Shown here piece after piece: positions 1-11,851 of a stretch of 64,000 nt of DNA. Source of the DNA: Corbicula japonica (lineage: Eukaryota > Mollusca > Bivalvia > Venerida > Cyrenidae); assembly GCA_038501625.1 (NCBI GenBank), contig JAZAYU010000015.1, positions 3,556,991-3,620,990 of the forward strand. The letters are read 5' to 3'. Position 1 is the stretch's first letter. The number at the start of each line of letters is the position of its first letter. Under the pieces are notes generated by a model. The model saw nothing but the letters and a program-made list of their open reading frames with translations, did no database searches and was not told the DNA's origin. Position numbers and translations under genes: made by a program.

Positions 1-468
1 TATTTACTTCCCTTTTTCTGCGATTTCTCTTTTCTTGCGTTGTCAAACATATCGATCAATGAATATATTATAAAGCGACAAGTGACTTACAAAAGCTAGA
101 CAAGATTATAGACACCTAACAATTTTATAAACTCGCAATTTGTTGAAGAACTGAATTACGTTTTTCTGCGTTTCATCGATGTATTAACAGTCAGAATCTG
201 TACACAAAGTTTAGGTGTTAACATTCTAACAGTTCATGCCTTGGTGAAGCGCAGAAAACTAAAATTCTATTCCTACAATTACAACCTTGGACAAACATTC
301 CCTGTATTTCTCATTTATTAATTTATTTAGTAGTTGTGATTTGCGCGTAGACTAGGGCCGTCTGACAATGAAGCTGCTACGCTGAGAAATGAATCTGGGT
401 CATATGACCCTAATGATTGAGATCATTCATATGATGATAGTGTTGTATATTATAAAGGCTGTTTTTAC

Positions 469-3400
469 CTTTAGCTGTATACTTTTAACGTTGTCATAGC
501 TGACCCATTGGTCGCCTTTATACGCATATGGCACGGCGGCGTCCTCATCAAAGACGTCCGTAGCACCGGACTGCAGAAACTCACACATCTGAAACCAAAT
601 GAAGAAATAAATGAGGGGAGAACATTTCTGGTACTAACTACAGCTTAACCGGTTGGATGTGAAACTCGGATGTATATCTCGAAGATCATTAAGAAGAACA
701 ATGCTCTACGAAAGTAAGCACTGTACGCAATTAGAAAATATGGATTAATTTTGTATGTTCTTCAATTTTAAAAGGCTGATAGTCTATCATTTAATAATTG
801 TCACATTTAGCAGATACCAAATGTTTAACAATAAAAGTTTTATATTGGCAAAATCCTTTTCGTTCACAAAATTGCACTTAGGTAAATCTTTAACATCACA
901 TACATTGTAATATGCAACTGTTTTCTATTTCGATCCACAACCAAATATAGTAAGAGGCGGGGACCAAAACAGGTGAAAAGCCCCAGAAACAATGCAAGAC
1001 ACGCTGCTAAGCATCATAGCACATTAATAGGAGTTGAACAACACAGGACAAGGTGTACGGAAGTCGCGGTTCGATTCCAACATTCTCAAGTCATAACAAT
1101 CAATAAACTTCGATAAAAACCACTCAAACCATCATGTGGAGATACATACAAGGTTCACCAACATGATGATTGCTCGGCGTCAAATGAAATGCATTGTGTC
1201 CAGAAAGACGTTTTCAACATAACATAAACACGATAAATTGGCGGGTACTTCACTCAAAAGCAAGTTTGCATTTGTTAATATTTTTATCTTCCAAAACATA
1301 AAAATCTTGAGAGCTAACACCATGCGTTAGTTACAAACAGAAAAAAAAGAAATCAACATTAAATCCTACCCAAGCATAAGTGCATTCATCACAGCCCCTG
1401 CCCGGCCCTTTGGCCGGAGCGTTGACACCATGGAAAGCTTCCGGTAGTTCCAGGGTCCATGTATGTGTATAAACAGGTATGCCAACCATGATTTTAGATT
1501 TAGGCATCCCTCTTTTAAGCCATTCATATGACGACCAGCCCTGAAATACAAAACAACACGCCGCTATGAGACGAAACTTGGTCTCAAGGTTATAAAACTG
1601 ATAATGGAAACCATTCTAAAATCTCAAGTATTGATGGGCTGAAATGGCGACTGATGAGGTTTCCAAGCTCAGTTTTATAATCTTGGAGACACGCTTTCTG
1701 ATGGAGTATAAATAGGGATCGGTGTTGTTGAATAAGTATATCACTGTTTGTTCTTGGAGTTCATATTTTAATAAAATAATTTTAATAAAGCAGAATTAAA
1801 ATCTGTTGGAATGGCAACTTACAATGTTTCCGGACCGTATAATTATTTTTTCCCACCAATCATTTGGGTTGAGGGGACTGTTGTGGCCCGTCACCGGATC
1901 ATAGATCGCGTAGCTATGGTAATCGTAACCCATGAGGTTAATAAAGTCTAAAACCCTGAAAATAAACGAGTTTAATATGTAAAATATACTAAACGCGAGC
2001 CCAAAATGAAAGGGGACTGTATGATTTCTAACAAATACGGGGTACAAGATTTCCAGAAAATGTGTTCGTTTGTGTGAGACAAAATACAGTTGAGAAATAC
2101 AAGATATATGGAGATTTCATAGTGAAATCGGTGTAAAATCAAGTTAAATACAAATGAAAAGGCAATAAACAGCCAAATTCAAGCTAACGCTACAGAATAG
2201 GTGCAAGTAAAAATATATAAGATCAACTTATCTGGAAAAAACACGAAATCTCTTAAACTTATACACCCAACAGCACTTACTCCGCCATAATACTAGTATA
2301 ATCCCGGTAAATTTCCATGACCGCTCTGCCGGCAGCTACCGCCGCGGACAGAAGATACTTCTTTCCGCCAGATGTCGCTTCCTTGTCGAACTCCTGACGT
2401 AGTTCCTGAAACAAGAGAATAATTAAATCATGAAATCTAAAAGCAGTGGGCTAGGTGACGTCGTCATAACTTCTAAAAATACTGCAATCGGTTTTTGTGT
2501 TTTCAAAAAGGTTTAACTAAACAAGCGTTTATCGTTACACATAATTACTTTGAACTACTCTAACGCTATACAGGGTAATTATATACATTGCGGTCTTATC
2601 ATTAAAAAAAACTTTGCCGCTATCCCAGTATAAAGTACCTGCAACATCATGGTGTAGTTTTTTCTCTGTTCTTTTGGCAGTCCGTTCCATCCCGGAAATT
2701 CCCAGTCTATATCCAAACCATCAAAATCGTATTTCTTTAAAAATGCCACAGCACTTTTAACATATCTATAACAACAATAGCAACAGATAAGATTATTAAA
2801 TTAGGTTAACAAATCTCTGACCGAAAATTATATTTAAAAAAAGTTTGACCAACCGGGTGTCTGAGAAATGGTTATAGATCCGGTCATTGCTTCAGGTTTA
2901 GAAGCAAGATTTGAAGAAAGGGGGTTCGTTTGTGGCAGTCCTAGGGTAGTTACATGATAATTTCCATGAAAACTAAATATTGCAGCCCCTAAAAGGGATT
3001 CGAGTAAAATATTCCAGATTACCAGTAAACAGAATTCTCAATCTCTATCGCCAAATTTGATATATCATAACTTCTTCTTGATGAGTCTAATTCAACAATA
3101 AAATATAATTTCTGGAGACATCATTATTTCTGTTAAAAAATATATGGAATAGGATACATTATCAATATTACTACTAGTATTAAAAAATCTTAGGAAAACC
3201 AAAAAAAATTATATGATAAATTTCTCTTTGTTTTTAAACAACAACGCATTTTACTTTGTTGTATTCGTTGCTGATCCAAGGACCTGTGAGAACCCTTCGC
3301 TCCCTCCTCCACCATTCGAGAGCATGATGATCAGTTTAGGGTTCTGTTGCCGCAGTACGGGGATTTTACTGAAGTATTTCTGAGGGTCGTCGAGATTGGC

Positions 3401-4409
3401 TGGCCATATCTTGCAGTCCTGTGTACCCGAGCTGATAAATATGATGTGGGTGCCTAGATAAGTAACGAATAATAACTATTATGCTCAGTAATCACCCTGA
3501 CATTACTTAAAATCTGAAGCGTTCATTGTGCATGAATTATTTATTATCAAGCATAATAAACATTTCCATGATATCACGTTTGTAAGGCTTGGAGAACGTT
3601 TAGCGATGCCGACAGCACTCCAGGTTCCCGCCCGTGTCCTGCAACAATGCATTGAGGGACATCTTAGGTCCAGAAAAAGCCGGAAGTCCATACCGCCAAA
3701 CATGCACGTAGGAGGCGGGACAGGACTTAAAAGGAATCATTTCAACAGCAAAATCGTAAGCTTGCCACTTCTCATGGATTACACCCTTAGACCAGTTGCT
3801 TCCTTTTGGAGGAGTAGTGCTACTTACACAGTGTCGCATTCATTGCAGGGTGCATCGTCCCATTATCAGGCCAGCTGGGGTCCATGTCAAAATAACACAG
3901 CAGCGGTACAGACGTGAGTGGTGTAACTGTAATAAGGCAAAACATTAAAACGTTACCTCAAAAACCAGGCGGTATGTCAGTCAGGGTCTTTTAACTGAAA
4001 GACCCAGGTTATCTATATTAGAGATATTTCATTCGGGTAGCTGTAAACATCAAGATGCATCCCACGCAGTATCTATGTTCCTTTTAAAATCGTTTATGCT
4101 TTATTCACAAAAATGGTGCTAAAACTAGTACTTACTTTCACATGCAATATCTTATTATAGCCTATGTCGCTGCTATGTCAAGAATGTCCAGCTTCCATTC
4201 AGGGTTACATTTAACCGATGAACTTAGATCTGTATCTCTTAATGCTGCTTACTTGTTTTTATAAAATTAAATAAGAATATAAATATTATATGTAACTGAC
4301 AATAATTTAAAGAATAGAATGCTTGTACATATTTACCTTTGAAAAAGTATTTGTATGACAAATATAACTGTCCTATACCAAACACCCAAAGAAAAATGAC
4401 CCAATCCAT
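469..4409 (-). CDS. GH18 chitinase (partial, 3' end outside the window)
   Basis: Glycosyl hydrolase family 18 chitinase, expected to hydrolyse beta-1,4 bonds of chitin in a secretory or extracellular compartment. Coding exons in order: 4409-4337, 3926-3828, 3453-3255, 2765-2639, 2405-2281, 1955-1823, 1540-1370, 588-469. All junctions keep phase and have GT/AG ends. Together they encode 349 residues. The first 24 residues begin MDWVIFLWVFGIG and form a hydrophobic signal or anchor. Family landmarks follow: THIIF, then KLIIMLSNGGGG, then the catalytic FDGLDIDWE with the acid at about E146 and the DxxDxDxE aspartates intact, then INLMGYDYHS, KIMVGIPVYTHTW and VPYAYKGDQWVSYDN. The last visible exon ends in a donor (GTAAAA) at 468, so the final barrel strand and any chitin-binding domain lie to the left. 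The 5' UTR exon start is set by an acceptor at 4426-4427. The exact chitinase group (chitotriosidase-like or other) cannot be told. Confidence 0.93.
1585..1692. repeat. foldback repeat F2 inside a chitinase intron
   Basis: Short inverted repeat with ends AAGGTTATAAAACTGA and its near complement. It lies in the intron between the exons ending at 1540 and starting at 1823. It belongs to the F2 family described at 61120-61252. Confidence 0.7.
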
Positions 4410-4898
4410 GGCAAGATAGAATTTCCTGAAAAATAAGAAGAAATTCTTGCATATGTTTTTCAAAAAAAATCATAACTGTGAATGTTTGATAAACGTTTCG
4501 CAATGAATACTGAAATGGTTACATAAAAGTTTGCAACAGCAATGTGCATGTAAAACACTACTCTAAGACTCCAACGTTTACAAGTTTTCGAAAACGTTTA
4601 CACGGACCATGAAAAACGAAACGATCCCGATTGAACGTTGTTTATATCATACAGACCTACTTACAATGTGTCAAGTGTCACTCTTGTAAGTTTTAAATAA
4701 CAATGCAACTCCATCGTAACCCGATGTAAGAGGTCCATATACACATATAGCTATCTTATCGGATCGCTAAACTTCCACGGGAAACCTGTAAAAGTCCATC
4801 TGTCAATTTTCAACATTCACCGACGAGATGAAAACATCGCATAAAACCATAACGATGCGTAGTTTTTGGTGTTTGTTTGATATAATTGTGTAGGCCTA

Positions 4899-5081
4899 CA
4901 TCACATCATTGAGATGAGTTGACGTGATCGCGGTACTCCCGGTACTCCCGCCAGCATCTGCCAGAACTACATTGAATAAGTCAGTGGCTGACTCAGTGCT
5001 CTGAACCTTTGTACGCCCATCTTCTTCGATCTTTTTAAAGTATTTCCAAACTTCGGACCGTTGTCCCGAGTATTCAGCCAA
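4899..5081 (-). pseudogene. degraded BED zinc-finger fragment (hAT-type transposase)
   Basis: The minus-strand peptide contains SEVWKYFKKIEEDGRTKVQ, which matches the start of BED fingers (S-x-V-W-x-Y-F), and later GGSTGS followed by THL, which resembles the GGSTGNLxxHL end of that fold. The cysteine pair that should sit between the two halves is missing and no transposase body follows, so it is best read as a decayed fragment. It might instead be a chance resemblance; the similarity covers only about 50 residues. Confidence 0.4.
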
Positions 5082-5559
5082 AATTAGAGTTGTACGACCA
5101 AAACACAGAAGTGATTTTGCGTGTTACTGATGGCGCAGTAGGCAAAGCACGTGGTGATGAAATTTTCGCTTGTGATGAAAATTACGCTAATGCGATTAAT
5201 GGAAATATTTTGCACCCTTGTTATGATGTTGCCAATTTCATTAAATATTTTTCCGGCTTTATAATCACATGACCGTGTAAAAGTAAATAGGCCTACCGAA
5301 TAGGATACGGTGCCCAAAATTAAAACCTAATTAAACTTAGCCGATTTCAATCACCGAAAACGAGTTAGGTCGATTTCAACATGTTCGAGGTTTTCGGAAT
5401 CTTTAAACGTTTGAGCCTTATTAAACACACATCAATTAGCTCTACATCATTAATGGAATATGAAAATAACTTGTGACACCTAGATATAGAGAGTCAGTTA
5501 AACTCAATGAGCGTCAATGATTGTTTACAGTCATTAAGGTACTTCATACTTCCAGATAG

Positions 5560-5905
5560 TACTCCTGTATTAAGGTAATTCATACTTCTAGATAGTACAG
5601 ATGTTCTAATAGATATTTACTGGATATTGTAATTAATTGTTTTGGATTTATTTGAGCGGAAAATGCTTTATTTTGACACCCGGATTAGACAACATAGCAG
5701 GTACCACATTTTATTACTTTTCTAACAAAATTCTTTTTTTTTCAACAATTGTCTCCTGTTATTATCAATATTCATCTGTTTGTAACAATATAATAAAAGT
5801 TTGTTTAGAAATTGTTGAAAAAAAAAAAAGATAATTTAATTTTCACAGCTCATCATTAGTACAACTGTACTATCTGGAAGTATGAATTACCTTAATACAG
5901 GAGTA
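5560..5905. repeat. foldback element with 41-bp terminal inverted repeats
   Basis: The left arm (5560-5600) begins TACTCCTGTATTAAGGTAAT. The right arm (5865-5905) is its complement, ending ATACAGGAGTA. Arms match at nearly every position. The interior is AT-rich and has no coding sequence. A further degenerate copy of the left arm precedes it at about 5533-5560, so the left end is duplicated. Non-autonomous DNA element, superfamily unassigned. Confidence 0.75.
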
Positions 5906-7620
5906 AGTTAATTTAGTAGGACCCTTTTTTAAACTGAACGACAATACATTTTGAACCGACCCTCTTAGAGAAAAGCGTCTTCACGAACTTTTGATATTGA
6001 GGCAATGCATCAATATATTTAACAACTTTGTTTTACCAAATTCTTGCGTTGATCTCATGAATGTAAAGATTTAAGAAAAACAATAAGAATTTCATAGATA
6101 CTAACCAAAATCACGCTACTTCCTTCTCACACACTGATATTGTTTACAACGATCCCTGTCAATGAAACGCTCATTCAGTTTCAAACGCTCTCTTAAACGA
6201 TGCTGATGAGGGTCGTGCAAAAAGTAATGTCTACGGTGCATTACAAGCGCGGTTTTACGCAAGCTTAAAAGGCCTGCAAAACATTACTGAGCTATCATAC
6301 ACGACACGGTCAACTTTCATTTTAATTAAACAAAGCAACGTGCTTTTCTCCTAATCAAAGTACAGGATAAAAAGCTGTAAGGATAAAATTTAAATGATAT
6401 TCAAGGGGAAAAACTACTACAGGTACTGAGAAGGACCCTATTTTTCACTGAGCTTTATGATAAGACCCATCGATATTATTTTATGTTTTACACTAAACTA
6501 ACTTTTCTGTTACAAATCGTAAATAGGAACCGTAAACAGTGGAATCAGTCAAATACAAAGTTTTCTGAAAACACACATTAAATTTTTCTACTGTCACAGT
6601 ATAATTTGAACAAGATTTGAAATCCCACTCGGTATATTGTCAGCGTAAATGTACACACACTTTAAAAATCAACAGCTCATTAAATATTTTTAATCAAACT
6701 TAATCTGGTTTTTATTATCACCTTTGTTTTTTCCAACACCAGAAGTTACTTTCGTCCCCCGAAATTTAAAAATTTAATCGGCTGAAATAGTTTCTTTTGT
6801 TGTAGATCTGCCAATCGAAACAAATCAGCCATGCAACTCGAGTCTTTTTGTGATCGTCATTATATAACTGATGTAATAGATCATATTTATTGATGTCTCG
6901 TCCGAAGATCACTTTAAATAAACGAAATATATGAAAGGAAAGGTCAAGCTGTCGTAGATTCTCGATTTGGTGAGATTTCTCAAAAGTTACAATACCGTTG
7001 AGGGGTTGATAACGATAACATTGCTTATACAATTTGTATAATGGGAATATTTTGAAAACTCTGTATTTGCGAGCTAATCGGTGTTGATAGGCTGATAAAA
7101 AAATAGGTTCCGTCTTTAAAGTATCTGTGATACCTACTAGTATTCGTAAAAGTGCATGGACATTTTTGCAAAAGTTTCCTACAAGCAAATGACATTCAAA
7201 ACCATTTCTTATTATAATATAAACTGTTCAAAATTGAAATAAAACGGGTAGTAGGGTAAAGTAAATTGTTTCTGCGGCAGACATTTTTATGCGTTTTGTC
7301 TGGTGAATTTTGTGGAAAATCGGTATGAATGACAGCTGTTGGAAATAGTCTTTTCTAAATCTCCTGTGCGAGAAAAAACAAAAGCATTGATTTTTGGGAG
7401 CTTTCGCTTGAATATTTGTTTAATGCATCTGCTTTTTATATTCAATATTTCGATTGTCTAGGATGGCTGAGCAAAAGTGATGGTTTGGAGTAATTTCAAT
7501 GTTCTAGAATATTTCACCGGGAGTTGTTAGTAGCTTGAAATTTGTGTTGCCTTAGTAGCTGATCTCCGTCCGTTTACAATAAACGCTTGTTCCTGTTTCA
7601 GGTTAATGTTGTGAATTGTA

Positions 7621-7719
7621 TAGGTATACCGGTTTCAGATAGTCTCGGTCTGAGCGAGAAACTGTTCTATACAGAACAGTTTCGCACTCAGCCATTGGAA
7701 TACGAATAGTGTATACCTA
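7621..7719. repeat. small hairpin element (MITE-like)
   Basis: Outer ends TAGGTATAC and GTATACCTA are inverted. Inside is a strong stem: GCGAGAAACTGTTCT, a 4-base loop, then AGAACAGTTTCGC. About 100 bp in all. No gene. Confidence 0.6.
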
Positions 7720-8159
7720 AAATCGTCTCTTTCTCTACGTTATACTTGCACTGAAAGTGATGTCAAATTTGTCCCCGAACTGACCCGTCAGAACATGATT
7801 TTGACTACTCTTAGCCTATCTCCTGAACATATTGTAGATTAGCATATACTAGGGTCGGGTATGGGTTTTTAGGTATATTGTCCATGAATTTTTCGAGTTA
7901 TGATGCAAATTCATTTTTTTTGTGCAGAGCATTAATTTGACTGAATTTAAGGGGCAAACGTTAGAGCATCATGAGATAAATACATTTCTTTACCAACATC
8001 TATCTGGCAATTACTACTTTTTCTTAAATTAACTTTTGAAATTTTAGCAAGTTTTCGCAATTTGCAATGTATGTCCCTTAATATCTTTCGTTTGGGTTCA
8101 CTCTGTCTTGAACTCTTATGAAAATCAGTCAGATATTCCTTTCGCAGACATGAGCCCAC

Positions 8160-8292
8160 GGTTATAAAACTGAGCATGAAAACCAGTCTCAAATCTCAAG
8201 CATCTGATTGGCTGAAATGGATACTGGTCGCCATTTCAGCTAATCAGATGTTTGAGATTTGAAACTGGTTTTCAAACTCAGTTGTATAACCT
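8160..8292. repeat. foldback repeat F2, complete copy
   Basis: Nearly perfect inverted repeat. It starts GTTATAAAACTGAGCATG and ends CTCAGTTGTATAAC; both arms contain CAAATCTCAAGCATCTGATT or its complement. The loop is only a few bases around GGATACTGGTCGCC. Confidence 0.85.
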
Positions 8293-9737
8293 TCAGCCAT
8301 GAGCTCTGTTATTAATGCTACTTCACCGTTAAGAGGTTTTTTTTTCGACTAGCTCAGTTAGTAGCATATTTAAGGTTATATGGCTGGGCGCTGTCGTCGT
8401 ACGGATTCGATACCCCAGCTATGCCTGTGTCATTTGAAGTAAAGTCCAATATCCAATATGTAGATCTGGGTGGTAATTTAAACTGGCGAACTATCAGTTA
8501 TTAGAAACATTTATTAATGTGCATTGTTATACAAAAATATAATTACATGAAAGAAATAAACAATTGCATATAGTTTTCATGCAGACGCCGAGTAAAAAAA
8601 CTCATTGCATCTGTATAAAATCTATGCATCCACAGTGCACATGCACATAAATTTCATTTATTTCAATTCGTAAAGTTGTCACTTGCTATAAAATAAGAAA
8701 GGGTGAATTTAAATAATAAGAAAAGTATCATTAAAATACCATACAGGTACATTTTAATATGACTTATCTACACAAAGTTTTACATACATGTATTTGCTAT
8801 TCCCATCATGTTCTCTTGGTGAAGATTTCTCACTGGAAAAATATTTAGTCCGCGCCTATCTGCCATTATATTATTTAGAGCATGATGTTGCTGGCTATTT
8901 ATCATAATCAATTACATGTATGTGAATTTACATATATTTTCCTAAATGAATTAATCCTTGTTTAGGCAGGAGGCACTGTGGTCAACTTAAGTGGTTGCTT
9001 TTTGACCGAATGATGGCAATAAATTTAAATTATTGATATGTACTATATGTTGATATTTTCTTTAAACTGCTTTAAATGTATTGTAGATGATATTGGAATT
9101 TTCAGGTCTATCGTAATGATATTTACTTATTTCGTGTTTTCCGAGTAATTAGTGCAGATATACTAAATAGTTATGAAAAATAAGTAGAAGTTGTGTATAT
9201 TAAGTGTGATGTAGAAGCTTGGAATTCGAAACTAAGGAAGTTGAGTAAAGTTAGTTGTTTCTGATGCAGAAATGTAGGTGCATGTTGCCGGCCGGTACAA
9301 AATGAATCAAAATCACTGATTTCGGAGAGCTTTCGGTTGGACATAAATTTTCGGCAAGATGTATGATTTAGTGATTTTAACTGTGCACAAGTGATGTTTT
9401 CGCTGAGTTTCAATGTGCCTTTGATTTTTCAGTACTTGCTAATAGTTTGAACTTTGTGTGGCCTTAGTAGCCGAGATCTCAAAATGTTCACAAAACAACA
9501 CTGTGAACTGGCGTGCACCCCTTAAATGAGAAGTGGGGTTGGGGATGCATTGTCTCGCAACGCATTACCACATAACATGCCGAGTAACCGAACAAATCTT
9601 TATTTAAATGTTCAAACTGTGGATAAGGCATTTTATAGTAGATTCAAAAGTCTTGTTGTACACGGATCCAAATATACGGAATAGTGGATAACATCTTTGT
9701 CATCATTTTGTTACACGAATGGTGACCCGATTAAAAT

Positions 9738-11851
9738 TTATCCAAAGAAAGCTTTGAATTCAGCCAGTGACACCAAGCCATCACCGCTGGTGTCGCTATA
9801 CTTCAGGAATTCGGCAACCACTGTGTCGACCTGGTTCGGCTGGAAGCAATCACTGATAAGCCTCCTCAGCTCGTCCTTGTTCAGCGTACCGTCGCCGTTC
9901 TTGTCGTACTTCTTGAACAAATCCATAAGAGCTTGTCTGAAATGATAATGGATTGTTTCGTTGGAATTGTTCGGACCAGCATGTACACTGTACGTGAAGT
10001 CAAAATATTTGACATCAGACCGGTGGATTTTATGCAGAAAATTGCCGCGAAAATTATCATATAACTATCCTTAGACTCCCCAAAACGAACCACATTTCTG
10101 GAAATCTTGCATCCGAATCAACATTGTTCGCTTTTGGTCAGAAATAACCTTATAACTATTAAACCGATCAGTGTAAATTCAGCTTCGTGCCGTCTTATCT
10201 GGATCTACACTGTTGAGCAATTGACGAAGGGTTAATATTGCCGTAATTAGCTTCGTTTGATTTACGGGAGTATACAAACTTGGTTACTGGAAATATTGTA
10301 ATAATACAGGTTGTTGATAAAAATAATTTTGGTGGATTAGATGATTTATCTTAAACACTGAGGTGTGACTGATTTTTGCCTGAGCCCAACCCTTCCCCAT
10401 CCCCATCCTCGTCCGTCAATATATAATGTATTGTAGCATGTGAACCCCGCTGTGTTAAACTGCGGCAGCGGTTTCAGGTGATGCAAACAGAAAAACTTTG
10501 GCTTGTACCAGATTCTGTTTGCATTCCCTGTATCAGTCATTCTTATTGAAAGCTTACCCACATAATTCGTATTCCACACACATTGCGCACATTGTCAAAG
10601 GCTTTTATTGTGGACATGTTCCATCTAACGCCCACTGTTTCACAGTCATTAGCATAAGAATATCACGACATGCGTTAAATATTTATGCGAAATCTTACTA
10701 CTTAGAATTTCCTTACATTTGTCTTGCCACACACAATGTCAACGCCCTAAAATACGATTTGACTCAATTTATGCATCATAATGGCTACGCACTGATTCAT
10801 TTCATTTTTTTCAACTTTCACTAATTGGATAACACGTAAGATAAATTACAGCCCTCGTATAATTGTCAGGTACCTCATCAAACTGTTTTGTAAAACTCCT
10901 GAGGGAGATTTCATGCTCTTGGTACATGATAGACTCTCGCACAGTCATTACAATGTAAACCAGCCGAGAAGCTGTATGTAGCAGTGGCAAACACACGACT
11001 CGCTTGAAAAGTCTGAATGTTTGCAGTGAGTTCCTTTTCGATAATAAAATAATAAAACAGATTTAATTTGGATAATAAATTAATTAAACCATTTAACGAC
11101 TGCATGATTCGTATATTTAAGATGATAATGAGGGATTAAGGAAATCCCCCGTTTTTTGTAATTGTTTTTGATCATTAAAATAGGCTGTGGGGGAGGGGGT
11201 GCAAACTTACGATCGCTTTGGTTTTTCGGCCATTTCCGCCATGAACTCCCGTTTGGTAATTCGTTTATCACCATCCTTGTCGATACCACAAAACATGCTC
11301 TGGAAATATTCATGAATAAAAAATTAAAAACGCTTACGTGTAAGGTAATGTTTCCAAAAATGCTACACCATATACTGAAGTCTTACAGTGCATGGATATA
11401 ACTGGCAAAAAATCTAACAAGCATAATCATTGTTAAGCATAAAATATGTACTTAAATATATTTCTATACTTAGCTATGTTTTTAAGTTTAATTTAAATAG
11501 TTTTTTGTTTATGACACAGTTATTTAAACTGAGCAAAAGTTCGCTCGTTTTTGTGTACTAGTATGACACGGTTATTTAAAATGAGCGAATGTTCGCCAGT
11601 TGTTTTTTTTGCGTATGACACAGTTATTTAAACTGAGCTAAAGTTCGCCCATATGTGGGGCGTCATGCTTACCGGTTAAGCTTTCGTGGCAAATAAAATA
11701 ATATAACAACTCTTACTGCGCAGTCTCTGTCTGATATGCCGGGTTTATACTGTCTGACTGCTGCTGCTAATTCCTGGATTGTCAACTCCCCGTCGCCATT
11801 TCTGTCTGCAATCTTCCAAAAATCTTCACACTGTGCCGGTGTCAATGACAT
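9738..11851 (-). CDS. four-EF-hand calcium-binding protein, copy A
   Basis: Small cytosolic-type calcium sensor or buffer of 140 aa. Coding exons: 11851-11717 (MSLTPAQCEDFW through SDRDCA), 11299-11211, 9936-9738 (ends KAFFG). All splice sites are GT/AG and phases agree. Four 12-residue loops are visible: DRNGDGELTIQE (16-27), DKDGDKRITKRE (52-63), DKNGDGTLNKDE (86-97) and DTSGDGLVSLAE (123-134). Each has Asp at position 1 and Glu at position 12, so all four look able to bind calcium; loop 2 has Lys instead of Gly at position 6. There is no signal peptide. An AG acceptor directly before the ATG suggests a 5' UTR intron. The copy at 15480-19973 is a tandem paralogue with the same exon sizes. 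The family is calmodulin-like, but the protein is too divergent to be called calmodulin itself. Confidence 0.9.

Larger units (their letters stand above)
4426..9737. other. intergenic, no intact gene recognised
   Basis: AT-rich spacer between the chitinase 5' end and the first EF-hand gene. It holds a degraded BED-finger fragment (4899-5081), a foldback element (5560-5905), a small hairpin element (7621-7719), an F2 foldback (8160-8292) and a weak tRNA-like stretch at about 8350-8415 (TAGCTCAGTTAGTAGCAT, then GGATTCGATACCC) that may be an old SINE head. A 140-codon frame on the minus strand at 6766-7188 shows no recognisable domain and looks accidental. Confidence 0.6.

Noticed and set aside
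3503..3839. Overlapping frames on both strands between two chitinase exons (one encodes MRHCVSSTTPPKG).
   Set aside because: The flanking exons join directly in phase to give NATLCTHIIF, the expected chitinase sequence, so this is intron.
6766..7188. 140-codon frame on the minus strand.
   Set aside because: No domain, AT-driven composition, no splice context and no neighbour that suggests a gene.
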